Shown in pieces: positions 7,959 through 16,500 of a DNA stretch of 64,000 bases. The DNA is from CAYXDO01 sp964463485 (GTDB taxonomy: Bacteria; Myxococcota; Kuafuiibacteriia; Kuafuiibacteriales; Kuafuiibacteriaceae). The translations under genes and the position numbers were made by a program. Below the pieces are notes generated by a model. It saw nothing but the letters and a program-made list of their open reading frames with translations, was not told the origin of the DNA and ran no database searches. Numbering within the stretch: position 1 is the stretch's first letter; each line of letters begins with the position of its first letter. The stretch is from NCBI GenBank assembly GCA_964463485.1, contig CAYXDO010000007.1, forward strand, positions 67,191-131,190, in the 5' to 3' direction.

Positions 7959-9122
7959 ATGAAGTCTCGCCTCACCTTCGCCGTTTCGGCGTTGTCTTTG
8001 ATCCTGTCCATTCCCGCGGCATTCGCCGCCGAGAAGAAGGTCGTCGCGGTGCTCCCGTTCGGATCTCCGAACGAGCACAGCCTCGGGGAGATGGGCAACA
8101 ACGCCCAGCCCACCTTCATCACGCAGCTCATCAAGTCGCAGAAGGTCCGCGTCGTGGACGAGAAGCGCGCGGACGACGCGGTCAAGCGCTTCGAGAAGGA
8201 GATGACCGGCCTGTTCGATCCTCAGAAGGTTCGGCAGATCGGACGCTTCTTGAAGGCCGACTACGTGCTCGCAGGAAAGCTCTCGGTCACCGGCGACGCG
8301 TTCACCATGACCATTCACGTGACGAACGTGGAGACGCTCGAGATCGAGATGGCGGACGACGTCGATTTTCGCGACGTGAATCAATTCCGCGTCGCTGTAA
8401 GAACCTCCGCCGACAAGATCGCCGCGTTGATCGCCGGAGAAGCTCGCGCCGAAGGCAAGCACGAGGCGTTTTTGAACATCGACGCGCGCGCGTTCCACGA
8501 CACCGCCGAGGTCGCGATCACCGCGCTCAAGGATCTCGATGCGTGGCGTTACGAGGGCAAGATCGACAGCGAGGATCCGGACAACAAGACGGTCCACGTG
8601 TCGATGAGCTTTGGCGTGCCGAAGCCCGGCATGCCGCTTCAGATCTTCGCCGAAGGCATCGGCGAGAACGACAAGCCGATCGGCGTCGTGTACGTGATGG
8701 AGCCCGACGAGAAGGGCCCCGGGGGCTTTGTGGCCAAGTACATGAAGGAGAAGGACCCCGGGAAGAAGAAGAAGGGTGACTTCGGCCTCGGCGCTCGCGT
8801 CTCGAACGCGCGTTACCGGTATCGCATCGCGCTCGGCCCCATCGACGATCTCGCCGAAGGGAACGCGAAGCTCGTCGACATGTTCCGCGAGAAGCTCATC
8901 GAGCAGCTCGGGGAGTCCAAGGAGTTCTCGTCGGTCGACAGCTCCCAGGTGAAGCAGCTCGGCATGGAGAAGAAGTACAAGCCGATGCACGCCGAAGGGG
9001 TCGACTTCGTGTTGGTAGGTCAGTTCCTCGGGGCGCCCGGACAGCGCCGTGCCGAGTTCAAGGTCGTGGCAGCGATGACCGGCGAGGTCTGGGGCAACCT
9101 GAAGTTCGAGACCTCGATCTGA
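7959..9122 (+). CDS. CsgG/FlgO-like exported protein of unknown function
   Basis: This is a 387-residue protein. The start was placed at ATG 7959, which gives a clean signal peptide ending PAAFA at residue 23. The N-terminal mature domain begins KKVVAVLPFG and continues with FITQLIKSQKVRVVDEKRAD and FLKADYVLAGKLSV. This is the usual beta-alpha pattern of CsgG/TolB-N-like envelope proteins, in which a small oligomerising domain scans for names of variable subunits. The last 90 residues repeat this type of pattern (FREKLIEQLGESKEFSSVDS, GVDFVLVGQFLGAPG). It starts 31 bases after the protease gene, so the two are probably co-transcribed. Confidence 0.68.
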   Translation: MKSRLTFAVSALSLILSIPAAFAAEKKVVAVLPFGSPNEHSLGEMGNNAQPTFITQLIKSQKVRVVDEKRADDAVKRFEKEMTGLFDPQKVRQIGRFLKADYVLAGKLSVTGDAFTMTIHVTNVETLEIEMADDVDFRDVNQFRVAVRTSADKIAALIAGEARAEGKHEAFLNIDARAFHDTAEVAITALKDLDAWRYEGKIDSEDPDNKTVHVSMSFGVPKPGMPLQIFAEGIGENDKPIGVVYVMEPDEKGPGGFVAKYMKEKDPGKKKKGDFGLGARVSNARYRYRIALGPIDDLAEGNAKLVDMFREKLIEQLGESKEFSSVDSSQVKQLGMEKKYKPMHAEGVDFVLVGQFLGAPGQRRAEFKVVAAMTGEVWGNLKFETSI

Positions 9123-9164
9123 TCCACTCCGTTTCAAACTCGCTCGCCGCGAAGATTTTTCCTG

Positions 9165-9243
9165 ACGCGGTGGTGGTGACGGTGGTGGTGACGCGGTGGT
9201 GGTGACGCGGTGGTGTGTCGCGGTGGTGGTGTCGCGGTGGTGG
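9165..9243. repeat. Low-complexity GCGGTGGTGGTGAC tandem repeat
   Basis: About five imperfect copies of a GTGGTGGTGACGCG-like 14-base unit lie in the 325-base gap between the CsgG-like and LpoB-like genes (9123-9447). The rest of the gap shows no gene. A good GGAGG site directly before 9448 decides the start of the next gene. Such G-rich tracts are prone to slippage, so the copy number may vary between strains. Confidence 0.75.
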
Positions 9244-9447
9244 CTTCGAATCTCCGGTCCATAGCCTACGTCAAAGTGTAAGGTCTGTGCGGCCGGCCAT
9301 GAGTTGCGCCCATCTCGTTACGGCCCGTCGGCCGCTCGTTTTCTCCCGCGTTTCCCCTTGCGACTCCCGACCGTCTTTGGTACCCGCAACGCTGAGTTCG
9401 CTCGAAGCGAGGCTTCGGGTGCGAACCGAATTCACGGAGGCCCTTTC

Positions 9448-10080
9448 ATGTTGAAGCTCTCGTCACGCCGCAATTTCCTTCCGCTCGCCGTCGTCGCGCT
9501 CGCGCTCGCTGCGGGCTGCGCGCCGAAGAAGAAGGTCACTCGAACCGCGTCGGACGCCACCGAAGGCGGTGATCTGTCCGGCTACTGGAACGACATCGAC
9601 GCGAACCTCGTCGCCAACGAGATGATCAAGGACTGCATGGGCCGCCCGTGGGCTTCGGAGTTCCAGGAGAAGAACAGCGGCAACAAAGCCGTCGTGAAGC
9701 TCATGCCGGCGCAGAAGCGGACGGACGATCGCAACGTCAACGAGGAGTACTTCACTCGCCGGCTCGAGAAGGAGCTGCTGAATTCCGGCCGTGTGAAAGT
9801 CGTGGCCGGCTGGACCGAGCAGGACATGAACGTAGCTGAGCGGGCGCGCCAGGCCGTACACGCCGGCGACGAGACCGCGAAGAGCCAAGGCAACGAGACC
9901 GGCGCGGACTACACGCTTCAGACCGTCATCAACTCTCAGAACGAGACCGACGGTGGGGGCCAATCCGTTCGCGCCTACTTGGTCAACATGATGCTCATCC
10001 ACGTCGAGACCAACGAGAAGGTGTGGATGGGCGAGAAGCAGATCCGCAAGGTCGTCGATCAAGCCGGCACGACTTGGTGA
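9448..10080 (+). CDS. LpoB-like lipoprotein (penicillin-binding protein activator family)
   Basis: This 210-residue lipoprotein has a lipobox LAAGC with Cys24. The start at ATG 9448 is supported by CGGAGG upstream. The mature protein has DIDANLVANEMIKDC, the strand-helix unit KTDD-like RTDDRNVNEEYFTRRLEKEL with NSGRVKVV, and GADYTLQTVI. The C-terminal strand has HVETNEKVWMGEKQIRK. This matches the LpoB/COG3417 fold, whose E. coli member activates peptidoglycan synthase PBP1b from the outer membrane. It is followed after 44 bases by a COG3014-like lipoprotein, its frequent neighbour. The role in peptidoglycan synthesis is inferred by family. Confidence 0.82.
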   Translation: MLKLSSRRNFLPLAVVALALAAGCAPKKKVTRTASDATEGGDLSGYWNDIDANLVANEMIKDCMGRPWASEFQEKNSGNKAVVKLMPAQKRTDDRNVNEEYFTRRLEKELLNSGRVKVVAGWTEQDMNVAERARQAVHAGDETAKSQGNETGADYTLQTVINSQNETDGGGQSVRAYLVNMMLIHVETNEKVWMGEKQIRKVVDQAGTTW

Positions 10081-10124
10081 TTTTTCTCTTTCGTACCCAC
10101 CTCAATCCTTCTCCGGAGATCCCG

Positions 10125-11495
10125 ATGATGGCTCGAACTCAAGCTCTGGGTCGCGTTTCGACGTCGATCCTGGTCGCGTCTGTCTTGGCCACGGCTGTCT
10201 TGGCCACGGGCTGCAGCCAGGCTGGTCTACGCAAACAGTACGACGCCATGCGCCCGGCGATGACGCGTGGCGATTGGAAAACGGCCTCCGCGCAGCTGGA
10301 GAAGGCCAAGGACAAGGTCTACGGCGAGAAGGACCGCGTGATGTACTGGCTCAACATCGGAGCCATCCTGCACTATGCGAAGGACGCGCAGCCTTCCTCT
10401 GACCATCTCGTGAAGGCCGAGCAGGCCATGGAAGAGCTCTGGACGACCTCCGTCACCGCGGAGGCTTCGAAGGTGCTCGTGGGCGAGACGATTCAGTCGT
10501 ACCCCGGCGAGGACTTCGAGAAGGTGCTCCTCTACTACTACACGGCGATGAACAACGTGTGGATGGGCAAGATGGGCGACGCGGTCACCGAGGCGCGGCG
10601 TGCCGACGAGCTCCTGAAGAAGATGGCCATCCACTTCGAGAAGGAAGGCAACGGCGGCACCGACTACAAGCAGGACGCCTTCATGCTCTGGCTGGTGGGC
10701 TTGTTCTACGAGATGGAAGGGTCGTTCAACGACGCGTACCTCGCTTACAAGGCGTCGTACGCAGCCTACAAATCGGACTACGCCGGCTTGTTCGGCCAGC
10801 CCCCGCCTACGTATCTGGCCGAGGACCTCGTTCGATCGGCGATGTTGACCGGCTTCTCCGACGACGCGGCCAAGTGGCGCACGGAGACAGGCGCGACCGG
10901 CGACACCGCCAAGAACCTCGCCGAGATGGGTGAGGTGATCGTGTTTCACGGCAACGGAGAGTCGCCGTTCAAGCGGGAGCTCCGCTTCGACAATCAGATG
11001 GCCGATGGTTACGTGATGAGCATCGCGGTGCCTGAGTTCGTGCCCATTCCCCCGCAGGTGGCGTGGGCCGAGGTCAACGGGCCAGGGGCCGTTTCACGTT
11101 CCGAGACCGCCGAGCCCATCACGACGATCGTGCTTCACAATTTCAAGAAGCGTCTACCGGCGATCCAAGCGCGGGCGATCGCTCGGGCCGCCACGAAGTA
11201 CTTGGCCACCAAGGGCGCGCAAGCAGCAGCGGGTGGGCAGAACTCCGGCGCGGGCTTGCTCGTGGGTTTGGCTGCCAACATCGCGGCCTACGCCACCGAG
11301 GCCGCAGACCTTCGATCCTGGCAGCTCCTGCCGGCGGAGATTCGCATCGCGCGGGTCTGGCTGCCGGTCGGCAAGCACACCCTCAACATCACCTACCACC
11401 GCGGCAATGGGTCGCTCGCGGGCCAGGAACAGCCGATCGAGGTCGACGTCGTTCCCGGCAAGCGCACGTTGATCAGCGTTCGAAGTGTGCTCTGA
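10125..11495 (+). CDS. COG3014-like TPR lipoprotein
   Basis: This 456-residue predicted lipoprotein has its lipobox ATGC at Cys30. The signal peptide coding region contains an exact 13-base tandem duplication (GTCTTGGCCACGG), which gives LATAVLAT. Residues 35-240 are helical with TPR-like character (AKDAQPSSDHLVKAEQAMEE, YYYTAMNNVWMGKMGDAVTE). The C-terminal part is beta-rich and ends EVDVVPGKRTLISVRSVL. The combination of N-terminal repeats, an internal Gly/Ala-rich segment and location next to an LpoB homologue is typical of COG3014. No biochemical function is known to me for the family. Confidence 0.75.
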   Translation: MMARTQALGRVSTSILVASVLATAVLATGCSQAGLRKQYDAMRPAMTRGDWKTASAQLEKAKDKVYGEKDRVMYWLNIGAILHYAKDAQPSSDHLVKAEQAMEELWTTSVTAEASKVLVGETIQSYPGEDFEKVLLYYYTAMNNVWMGKMGDAVTEARRADELLKKMAIHFEKEGNGGTDYKQDAFMLWLVGLFYEMEGSFNDAYLAYKASYAAYKSDYAGLFGQPPPTYLAEDLVRSAMLTGFSDDAAKWRTETGATGDTAKNLAEMGEVIVFHGNGESPFKRELRFDNQMADGYVMSIAVPEFVPIPPQVAWAEVNGPGAVSRSETAEPITTIVLHNFKKRLPAIQARAIARAATKYLATKGAQAAAGGQNSGAGLLVGLAANIAAYATEAADLRSWQLLPAEIRIARVWLPVGKHTLNITYHRGNGSLAGQEQPIEVDVVPGKRTLISVRSVL

Positions 11496-11576
11496 GTTGA
11501 GCGCGAGCACGATCGCGATCGAGCTTTCCGATCACACGTCGGAGTAGGTACACGGCACATGTATATGGAGGAAATC

Positions 11577-13235
11577 ATGCGGAGATCACGACAGATCCGA
11601 CTTCTCTCGGTCTGTGTTCCGTTGGTGCTGATGGCTTGCGGTGGCAAGACCGCCAAGCCGGGAGGCGGACCTTTGGTCCCCGCGGACGCGCCCGAATGGG
11701 TTCATCGCGGTAGCCTCGTCAAGGAAGGCTCGATCTTCGGCGTCGGGCTCGCCAACGGAATCAAGAACCCGAGCCTCTTGCGCACGACCGCGCAGAATCG
11801 CGCTCGCAACGAGATTCAGAAAATCCTCGAGGTCTACACGGCTTCGTTGATGAAGGACTATCAAGAGTCCATTTCGGCCAACGGAGTGAGCTCCGAGGGC
11901 CAGCTCGTCTCCAACGCCATCAAGACCTTCACGGCGGGGCTGTTGAAGGGGTCCGAGCTCAAGGATCAGTGGATGGACACTCAGGGCACGGCCTACGCCC
12001 TCGTGGAGCTCAACTTCGCTCGGCAAAAAGAGATCGCTGCGGCGGACGTCGATGGGCCGATGAAGGGATGGCTCGACGACAACGGCCCGAAGGTCCTCGG
12101 CGGGATGGAAGGGGACAAAGGCACGCCGCCTTCGGAGGAGGGACCGGTCGCTGAAGAGGGTGACGAAGGCGCCGAGGCGCCCGCAGAACCAGAGCCCGAG
12201 CCCGATCGACCGACTCCGCCTCCCGCCAAGCCCGTCGAAGCCGCGCCGACTGTCGGCGGAGAGGCGCCGACTTGGACCAAGGGCAGCAAGAGCTGCGACG
12301 CGCAGAAATTCCTCTGCGGCGTGGGTACCGGCGCAGATCAACGCGCCTCCGACATCGAAGCTCGCGCCGAGCTCGCCCGAATTTTCTCAGCCAGCATCAA
12401 GTCCGTGGCCACCTCCTTTCAGGGAGCGGCTTCCAAGGTCTCGTCCTCGACTGGAGAGACTTGGGAGGAGCTCCAGAAGGTGACTCAGTTCTCGATGGTG
12501 TCGACCGACAAGGTCGTGACCATGTCGACGATTCAGTCGCGTTGGGACGACGGGAAGGGCAAGAAGTACTCTCTCGCGGTCATCGATCGAAATCAGGCCG
12601 CCAACGCGCTGCGAGATCAGATCGAGCAAAAGGACGGAATCATCGAGGCCGAGATCGGCCGAGCTCGTGAGGCAGACGACAAGCTCGCCCGCTTCAAGTC
12701 CGTGCGTCGTGCCGTGGTCGCTTTGGCCGAGCGTGAGGCGATGAACGCCGACCTTCGGGTCATCGATGTGTCGGGCCGCGGGATCCCGCCGCCCCACGAC
12801 ATCGGTGAGCTCATCGGCATGCTCGAGGGTGCGGCCTCCGAGTTGTCGATCGGCGTAGCCCTCAACGGTACCGGGGCTCAGGAGCTCCAGGCGTGTATGG
12901 AGGAGAAGCTCACGGCCAAGGGCTACCAGGTCGAGGCCAAGTCTCTCGAGGACGAGGACACCGAGGCCAGCATCACCGGCAGCTTCGACGTGCTTTTGAA
13001 GGGCACCGTCAAAGCCGACAAACGAGACAAGATCGCTGGCAGCGAGGTCGTGAATGTGTCCCTCACCATCAAAGTCATCAACGGCAAGACCAACAAGATC
13101 GTGAAGACGGTGACCGCTTCGAAGAAGTCTTCGCGCGGCAGCGATCGCGCCGCCGCTGCCACCGCGGTGGTTCAGCTCTGCACCCAGAAGATGGGTGACG
13201 TCGTCAGCGCCATCGACTCTGCTTTCGGCCGCTGA
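11577..13235 (+). CDS. Two-domain LPP20-like lipoprotein (second copy)
   Basis: This is a 552-residue predicted lipoprotein. ATG 11577 was chosen over an upstream ATG at 11559 because GGAGG lies 6 bases before it and it gives lipobox LMAC at Cys21. The first domain (about 30-150) is closely similar to the lipoprotein at 5973-6554 (EWVHRGS, GLANGIKNPSLLRTTAQNRAR, EVYTASLMKDYQESI). A Pro/Glu-rich linker (about 180-230) leads to a second LPP20-like domain starting WTKGSKSCDAQKFLCGVGTG. A C-terminal domain around ELQACMEEKLTAKGYQVEAK resembles other CsgG-like envelope domains. It is the last gene of the island. Confidence 0.78.
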   Translation: MRRSRQIRLLSVCVPLVLMACGGKTAKPGGGPLVPADAPEWVHRGSLVKEGSIFGVGLANGIKNPSLLRTTAQNRARNEIQKILEVYTASLMKDYQESISANGVSSEGQLVSNAIKTFTAGLLKGSELKDQWMDTQGTAYALVELNFARQKEIAAADVDGPMKGWLDDNGPKVLGGMEGDKGTPPSEEGPVAEEGDEGAEAPAEPEPEPDRPTPPPAKPVEAAPTVGGEAPTWTKGSKSCDAQKFLCGVGTGADQRASDIEARAELARIFSASIKSVATSFQGAASKVSSSTGETWEELQKVTQFSMVSTDKVVTMSTIQSRWDDGKGKKYSLAVIDRNQAANALRDQIEQKDGIIEAEIGRAREADDKLARFKSVRRAVVALAEREAMNADLRVIDVSGRGIPPPHDIGELIGMLEGAASELSIGVALNGTGAQELQACMEEKLTAKGYQVEAKSLEDEDTEASITGSFDVLLKGTVKADKRDKIAGSEVVNVSLTIKVINGKTNKIVKTVTASKKSSRGSDRAAAATAVVQLCTQKMGDVVSAIDSAFGR

Positions 13236-13347
13236 TCGCTCAGAGCGCGGGCATCCTGCGCGTGATCTTCACGGACTTGGCGGACCCCTAGGCTTCGCGG
13301 ACCTCCTAAGTTTGGTCGGACCCCGCGAGGTGGAGTACCCTCCCTTC

Positions 13348-14886
13348 GTGCGGATCTTCGCGGCGCTGTTCGGGCTCCTCGCCGCGTGCTCTACGAGGGA
13401 GATTGACCGGGCCCAGCTCGACACCTCGGGTGCGCTTTGGTTCGCGCTGGACCTCGACCCCGCGACCTCCCGGCGACTCTCGATTCTCACGGCGGCTCCG
13501 ATCGAGCTGCCGCTCGTCACCAACGAGCTCGCGGGTCAGTTGGGGTTGATCGGCGTTCCCTTGCCGCTCTTCGATGCTATCCGGCCGCCTGTCGATCCCG
13601 ACTTCGCGCGCCGAGCGACTTTGCTCGAAACTCAGGACCAGGAATGTCTCGAGGGTGAGCTCGATTGGAACGGCCGGACCGTCCGGTACCCGCTCGTCAC
13701 GGCGGGAGCTCGCGCGTTTCTGTTCCGCGACGGCGCGCTCGTACCGGTCGAGCCGAGCTCTTTGGTCGCCGGACTCTCGGTGGCGGTGCCGGCTGGCAGT
13801 CAGCCCTGCGTAGACCTACCCGCTCCCCGACCCTTCGGTGCTCGTGCCGAGCTCATCCCAGAGGCGGCTGCGGTGTGCGGACGCGACTGGTCGAGGTCGG
13901 GCGAAGAAGGAAACTTCAGCGCGCTTCGTGCGACCAAGTCCCTCGACGCCAACCGGTGGCTCGTTCGGTCGAATCGCGTGCTCTTCGACGCGCGTCGGGG
14001 TGAGGAGCTCGTCGACGCGCCTGGACGACGACTCTGTCAGATCGATGTGCAAACTCAGCTCGGGCTTCGTGACTGGCAATTCCGCGCGATGGCTCTCGAC
14101 CCTCTGCAGCCTGACCTGATCTACGCCGCCGGGCTCCACCTCGAGGGCGGAGCGCTCGTCGTAATCCGCGCTCTCCCCGAAGCCCTCGAGCTCGTGCGAG
14201 TAGCCACGGTGACTCCGAGCGCGCTGTTGTCCCTCGAGATCCATGAGTCTGGCACGATGGTCGCGGCGGGTCGCGCGGGCTTGGTGCTCACCGCGACGAG
14301 CCCACCGGGTCGACTCTACCGATCTTACGCCGGGCCCTTCGAGTTGGTCTCCGCGCACGTCACCGCCGATCCGCGCCGCAGGTTCGTGTTCGGAGCCAAC
14401 GGCGAGAATGTAGTCGTGGCCGCCGACCCGATCGAGCGCCCGCAGATGAGTAGCTTCGCCGTGGGGAGCAATCCTGATCGCCCGGTGCGTGGGGTGGGCT
14501 CGGTCATGACGGAGGAGGGTGCGGAGCTATGGGCGGTCTCCGCGGGCAACACCAACCTCCTGCGGTTCGGGCCGCTCGACACGAAGTGGGAGGAAGTCAG
14601 GGTCGCCACGCCGCCGGTGTCCCCTGGCTGCGCTCCAGCGACCGAGTGTGGCCGCTCGACCCTGCTTCCGGGCGCTAGGGCCGTCTTGACTCGCGATCCG
14701 GTGGTTTTCGGCCTCGCTGAGTGTGGCCTTCTGATTGGCCACGACACGGCTCGTTCTTGCGCGTGGGCTCTCGACCTCGAGCTCGCGCTCGGCAGTATCG
14801 TGGGCGAGACGAACGGCCTGGATGCTGTTTCGACCGGGTTGAGTGTGGCTGGCGAGCGTGGGTTGCTCCTCGAGCTGCCCTGGTGA
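13348..14886 (+). CDS. Predicted lipoprotein, beta-propeller-like, unknown function
   Basis: This 512-residue protein starts at GTG 13348, which gives a very short signal peptide MRIFAALFGLLAAC with lipobox LAAC. The mature part is rich in short beta strands separated by Gly/Asp turns (for example TMVAAGRAGLVLTATSP and GANGENVVVAADP), suggesting a propeller-type surface protein. It resembles in size, lipobox and composition the lipoproteins at 14902-16401, 43152-44477 and 44538-46220. It ends 15 bases from the convergent gene 14902-16401. Confidence 0.62.
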   Translation: MRIFAALFGLLAACSTREIDRAQLDTSGALWFALDLDPATSRRLSILTAAPIELPLVTNELAGQLGLIGVPLPLFDAIRPPVDPDFARRATLLETQDQECLEGELDWNGRTVRYPLVTAGARAFLFRDGALVPVEPSSLVAGLSVAVPAGSQPCVDLPAPRPFGARAELIPEAAAVCGRDWSRSGEEGNFSALRATKSLDANRWLVRSNRVLFDARRGEELVDAPGRRLCQIDVQTQLGLRDWQFRAMALDPLQPDLIYAAGLHLEGGALVVIRALPEALELVRVATVTPSALLSLEIHESGTMVAAGRAGLVLTATSPPGRLYRSYAGPFELVSAHVTADPRRRFVFGANGENVVVAADPIERPQMSSFAVGSNPDRPVRGVGSVMTEEGAELWAVSAGNTNLLRFGPLDTKWEEVRVATPPVSPGCAPATECGRSTLLPGARAVLTRDPVVFGLAECGLLIGHDTARSCAWALDLELALGSIVGETNGLDAVSTGLSVAGERGLLLELPW

Positions 14887-14901
14887 GTAGCGCGGTCGCG
14901 T

Positions 14902-16401
14902 TCAAGGCAGCCAATACAGCTGCCCCTCGTCGGTCCCTACGACGAGGTGCTCCCCGTCTGGTACCACCGCGGTGACTTCCGAGTCCGGCACAGTCTCTTC
15001 GGGCGGACTGAGCACGGTGGCGCATCCGGAGTCTGGGTTGATCGCGAGAACGCAGGCCAGGTCGTCCATCGTCATGAACAGTCGGCGCCCCGCACCGGCC
15101 CGCGCGACCGAAAACCCAACCGTTCCGCGAACGCTCCTGAGATGGCCACAGGCGTCGTAGGCGCCGCCGCACTCGAGGATCCGCGGTGTGGTCGCGGGCG
15201 CGCCGAGGTGGCTCCATCCCACCGCGGTTTCGACATGCATACCTGCCTTCTCGTCGAGCACCCAGACCTCCTCTCCGCCTGCGTTCCTCAGCACACTCAG
15301 TCCTTGGATGAGCTCGGCGTCCTCCACGGCAACCGGGCTCGACCACATGCGAGCGGACGTCGGCTCGCCCCGGTAGAGCCTTGGCGACTTGTCCTCCGCG
15401 GCAATGAACGGTCCGCCCCGATCCACTGCGGCCAGCCAGTTGAACGACCGCTCGATGGAGATGCGTTCGACCGAGTTGTCGCTCCTGAGTAGCACCGCGG
15501 CGCGACCACCGACCGCGAGGACTCTCCGGTCGCGATCGGCGGCGATCGCGTAGAGCGGCGCGGAAACGACCGTGGCCGTCGACACGGACTCCATTCCCTC
15601 GGGGCCGATCCGGATCAGTCCGATCGCCGAGTTCTGCTCCGACTCCCAGATCGTGGCGACCTCGAACTCACCTCCCTCCGCGAATCGAAGGCTCGTGTCG
15701 ATCCAGCCCTTGAATTCGGGCGGCAGCTCTCGGTTGTGCGAGGTTCCGTCGGGCGCCGAACCGTCGGGTTCGAGGAGGTGGATCGACCTATCGAGGAAGA
15801 GCAACAAGCGGCCGTCGAGTGGGACGGCATCGAAGACGATGGAACGGTTCGGATCGTCGAATTGCGGTACCGGAGTGCGCCCGAGGTCCCCGAACCACTC
15901 GAGGCTCGAGTCGGTCGAGTCACACGTCGAGTAATCCAAGCTCGTCATCAGGGACAGCGAGGAGAGCTCGGGGTGATCGCCGAGGGCGGAGAGTCTTCCG
16001 AGGCCGTCGATGAGGGTGGTTTGGCTCGGCACGGGCCGTTCGAACAGACGCTCCCGATGTCTACCCGCGGGACAACTCACGGACAAGTCGGGGTCGCTTG
16101 GAACGAGTTTGGCCCTGGCTGCGTCATGACTCACATAGGGGCTCAACTCATCCAGCTGAGAATCGTTCAACGCGAGGAGCCAAATGCGATCGGGCGGAGC
16201 GGCCGAGAGCGGCAGCTCCCTGGAAGGTCGACCGTCTTCGATCGAGAAGGCCTCCGCGATGGAGAGTCGCTCGTCGGAGCTCGTGATCAGAAACGCGACC
16301 CGCGCATCCGGCCAAGCGGGCGGTGATGATTCCTCGGGGGCACACGAGGTCAACGTCGCCATCAGCGCCGCAAGCGTTCTGCCTCGCCCGTCGTGTCGCA
16401 A
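14902..16401 (-). CDS. Predicted lipoprotein, beta-propeller-like, unknown function
   Basis: This 499-residue protein is convergent with the preceding gene. The first in-frame start giving a signal peptide is a TTG at 16401, leading to ALMATLTSC with a Cys lipobox. The ATG at 16362 would leave too short a signal, so the start is uncertain. The mature domain has repeated beta-strand patterns (RVLAVGGRAAVLLRSDN, HLVVGTDEGQLYWLP at the end) and several Cys residues such as LECGGAYDACGHL. It belongs to the same presumed family as the genes at 13348, 43152 and 44538. Confidence 0.6.
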   Translation of the reverse strand: MRHDGRGRTLAALMATLTSCAPEESSPPAWPDARVAFLITSSDERLSIAEAFSIEDGRPSRELPLSAAPPDRIWLLALNDSQLDELSPYVSHDAARAKLVPSDPDLSVSCPAGRHRERLFERPVPSQTTLIDGLGRLSALGDHPELSSLSLMTSLDYSTCDSTDSSLEWFGDLGRTPVPQFDDPNRSIVFDAVPLDGRLLLFLDRSIHLLEPDGSAPDGTSHNRELPPEFKGWIDTSLRFAEGGEFEVATIWESEQNSAIGLIRIGPEGMESVSTATVVSAPLYAIAADRDRRVLAVGGRAAVLLRSDNSVERISIERSFNWLAAVDRGGPFIAAEDKSPRLYRGEPTSARMWSSPVAVEDAELIQGLSVLRNAGGEEVWVLDEKAGMHVETAVGWSHLGAPATTPRILECGGAYDACGHLRSVRGTVGFSVARAGAGRRLFMTMDDLACVLAINPDSGCATVLSPPEETVPDSEVTAVVPDGEHLVVGTDEGQLYWLP

Positions 16402-16500
16402 CGGCTGCGATCCAAGGACGGCGACCGCTGACTGTCAAGGAGGTCGACCGGTCACGAAATCTCGCCACGAAGGTCTGGCTGGTCGTAGACTGGGTCGAAC

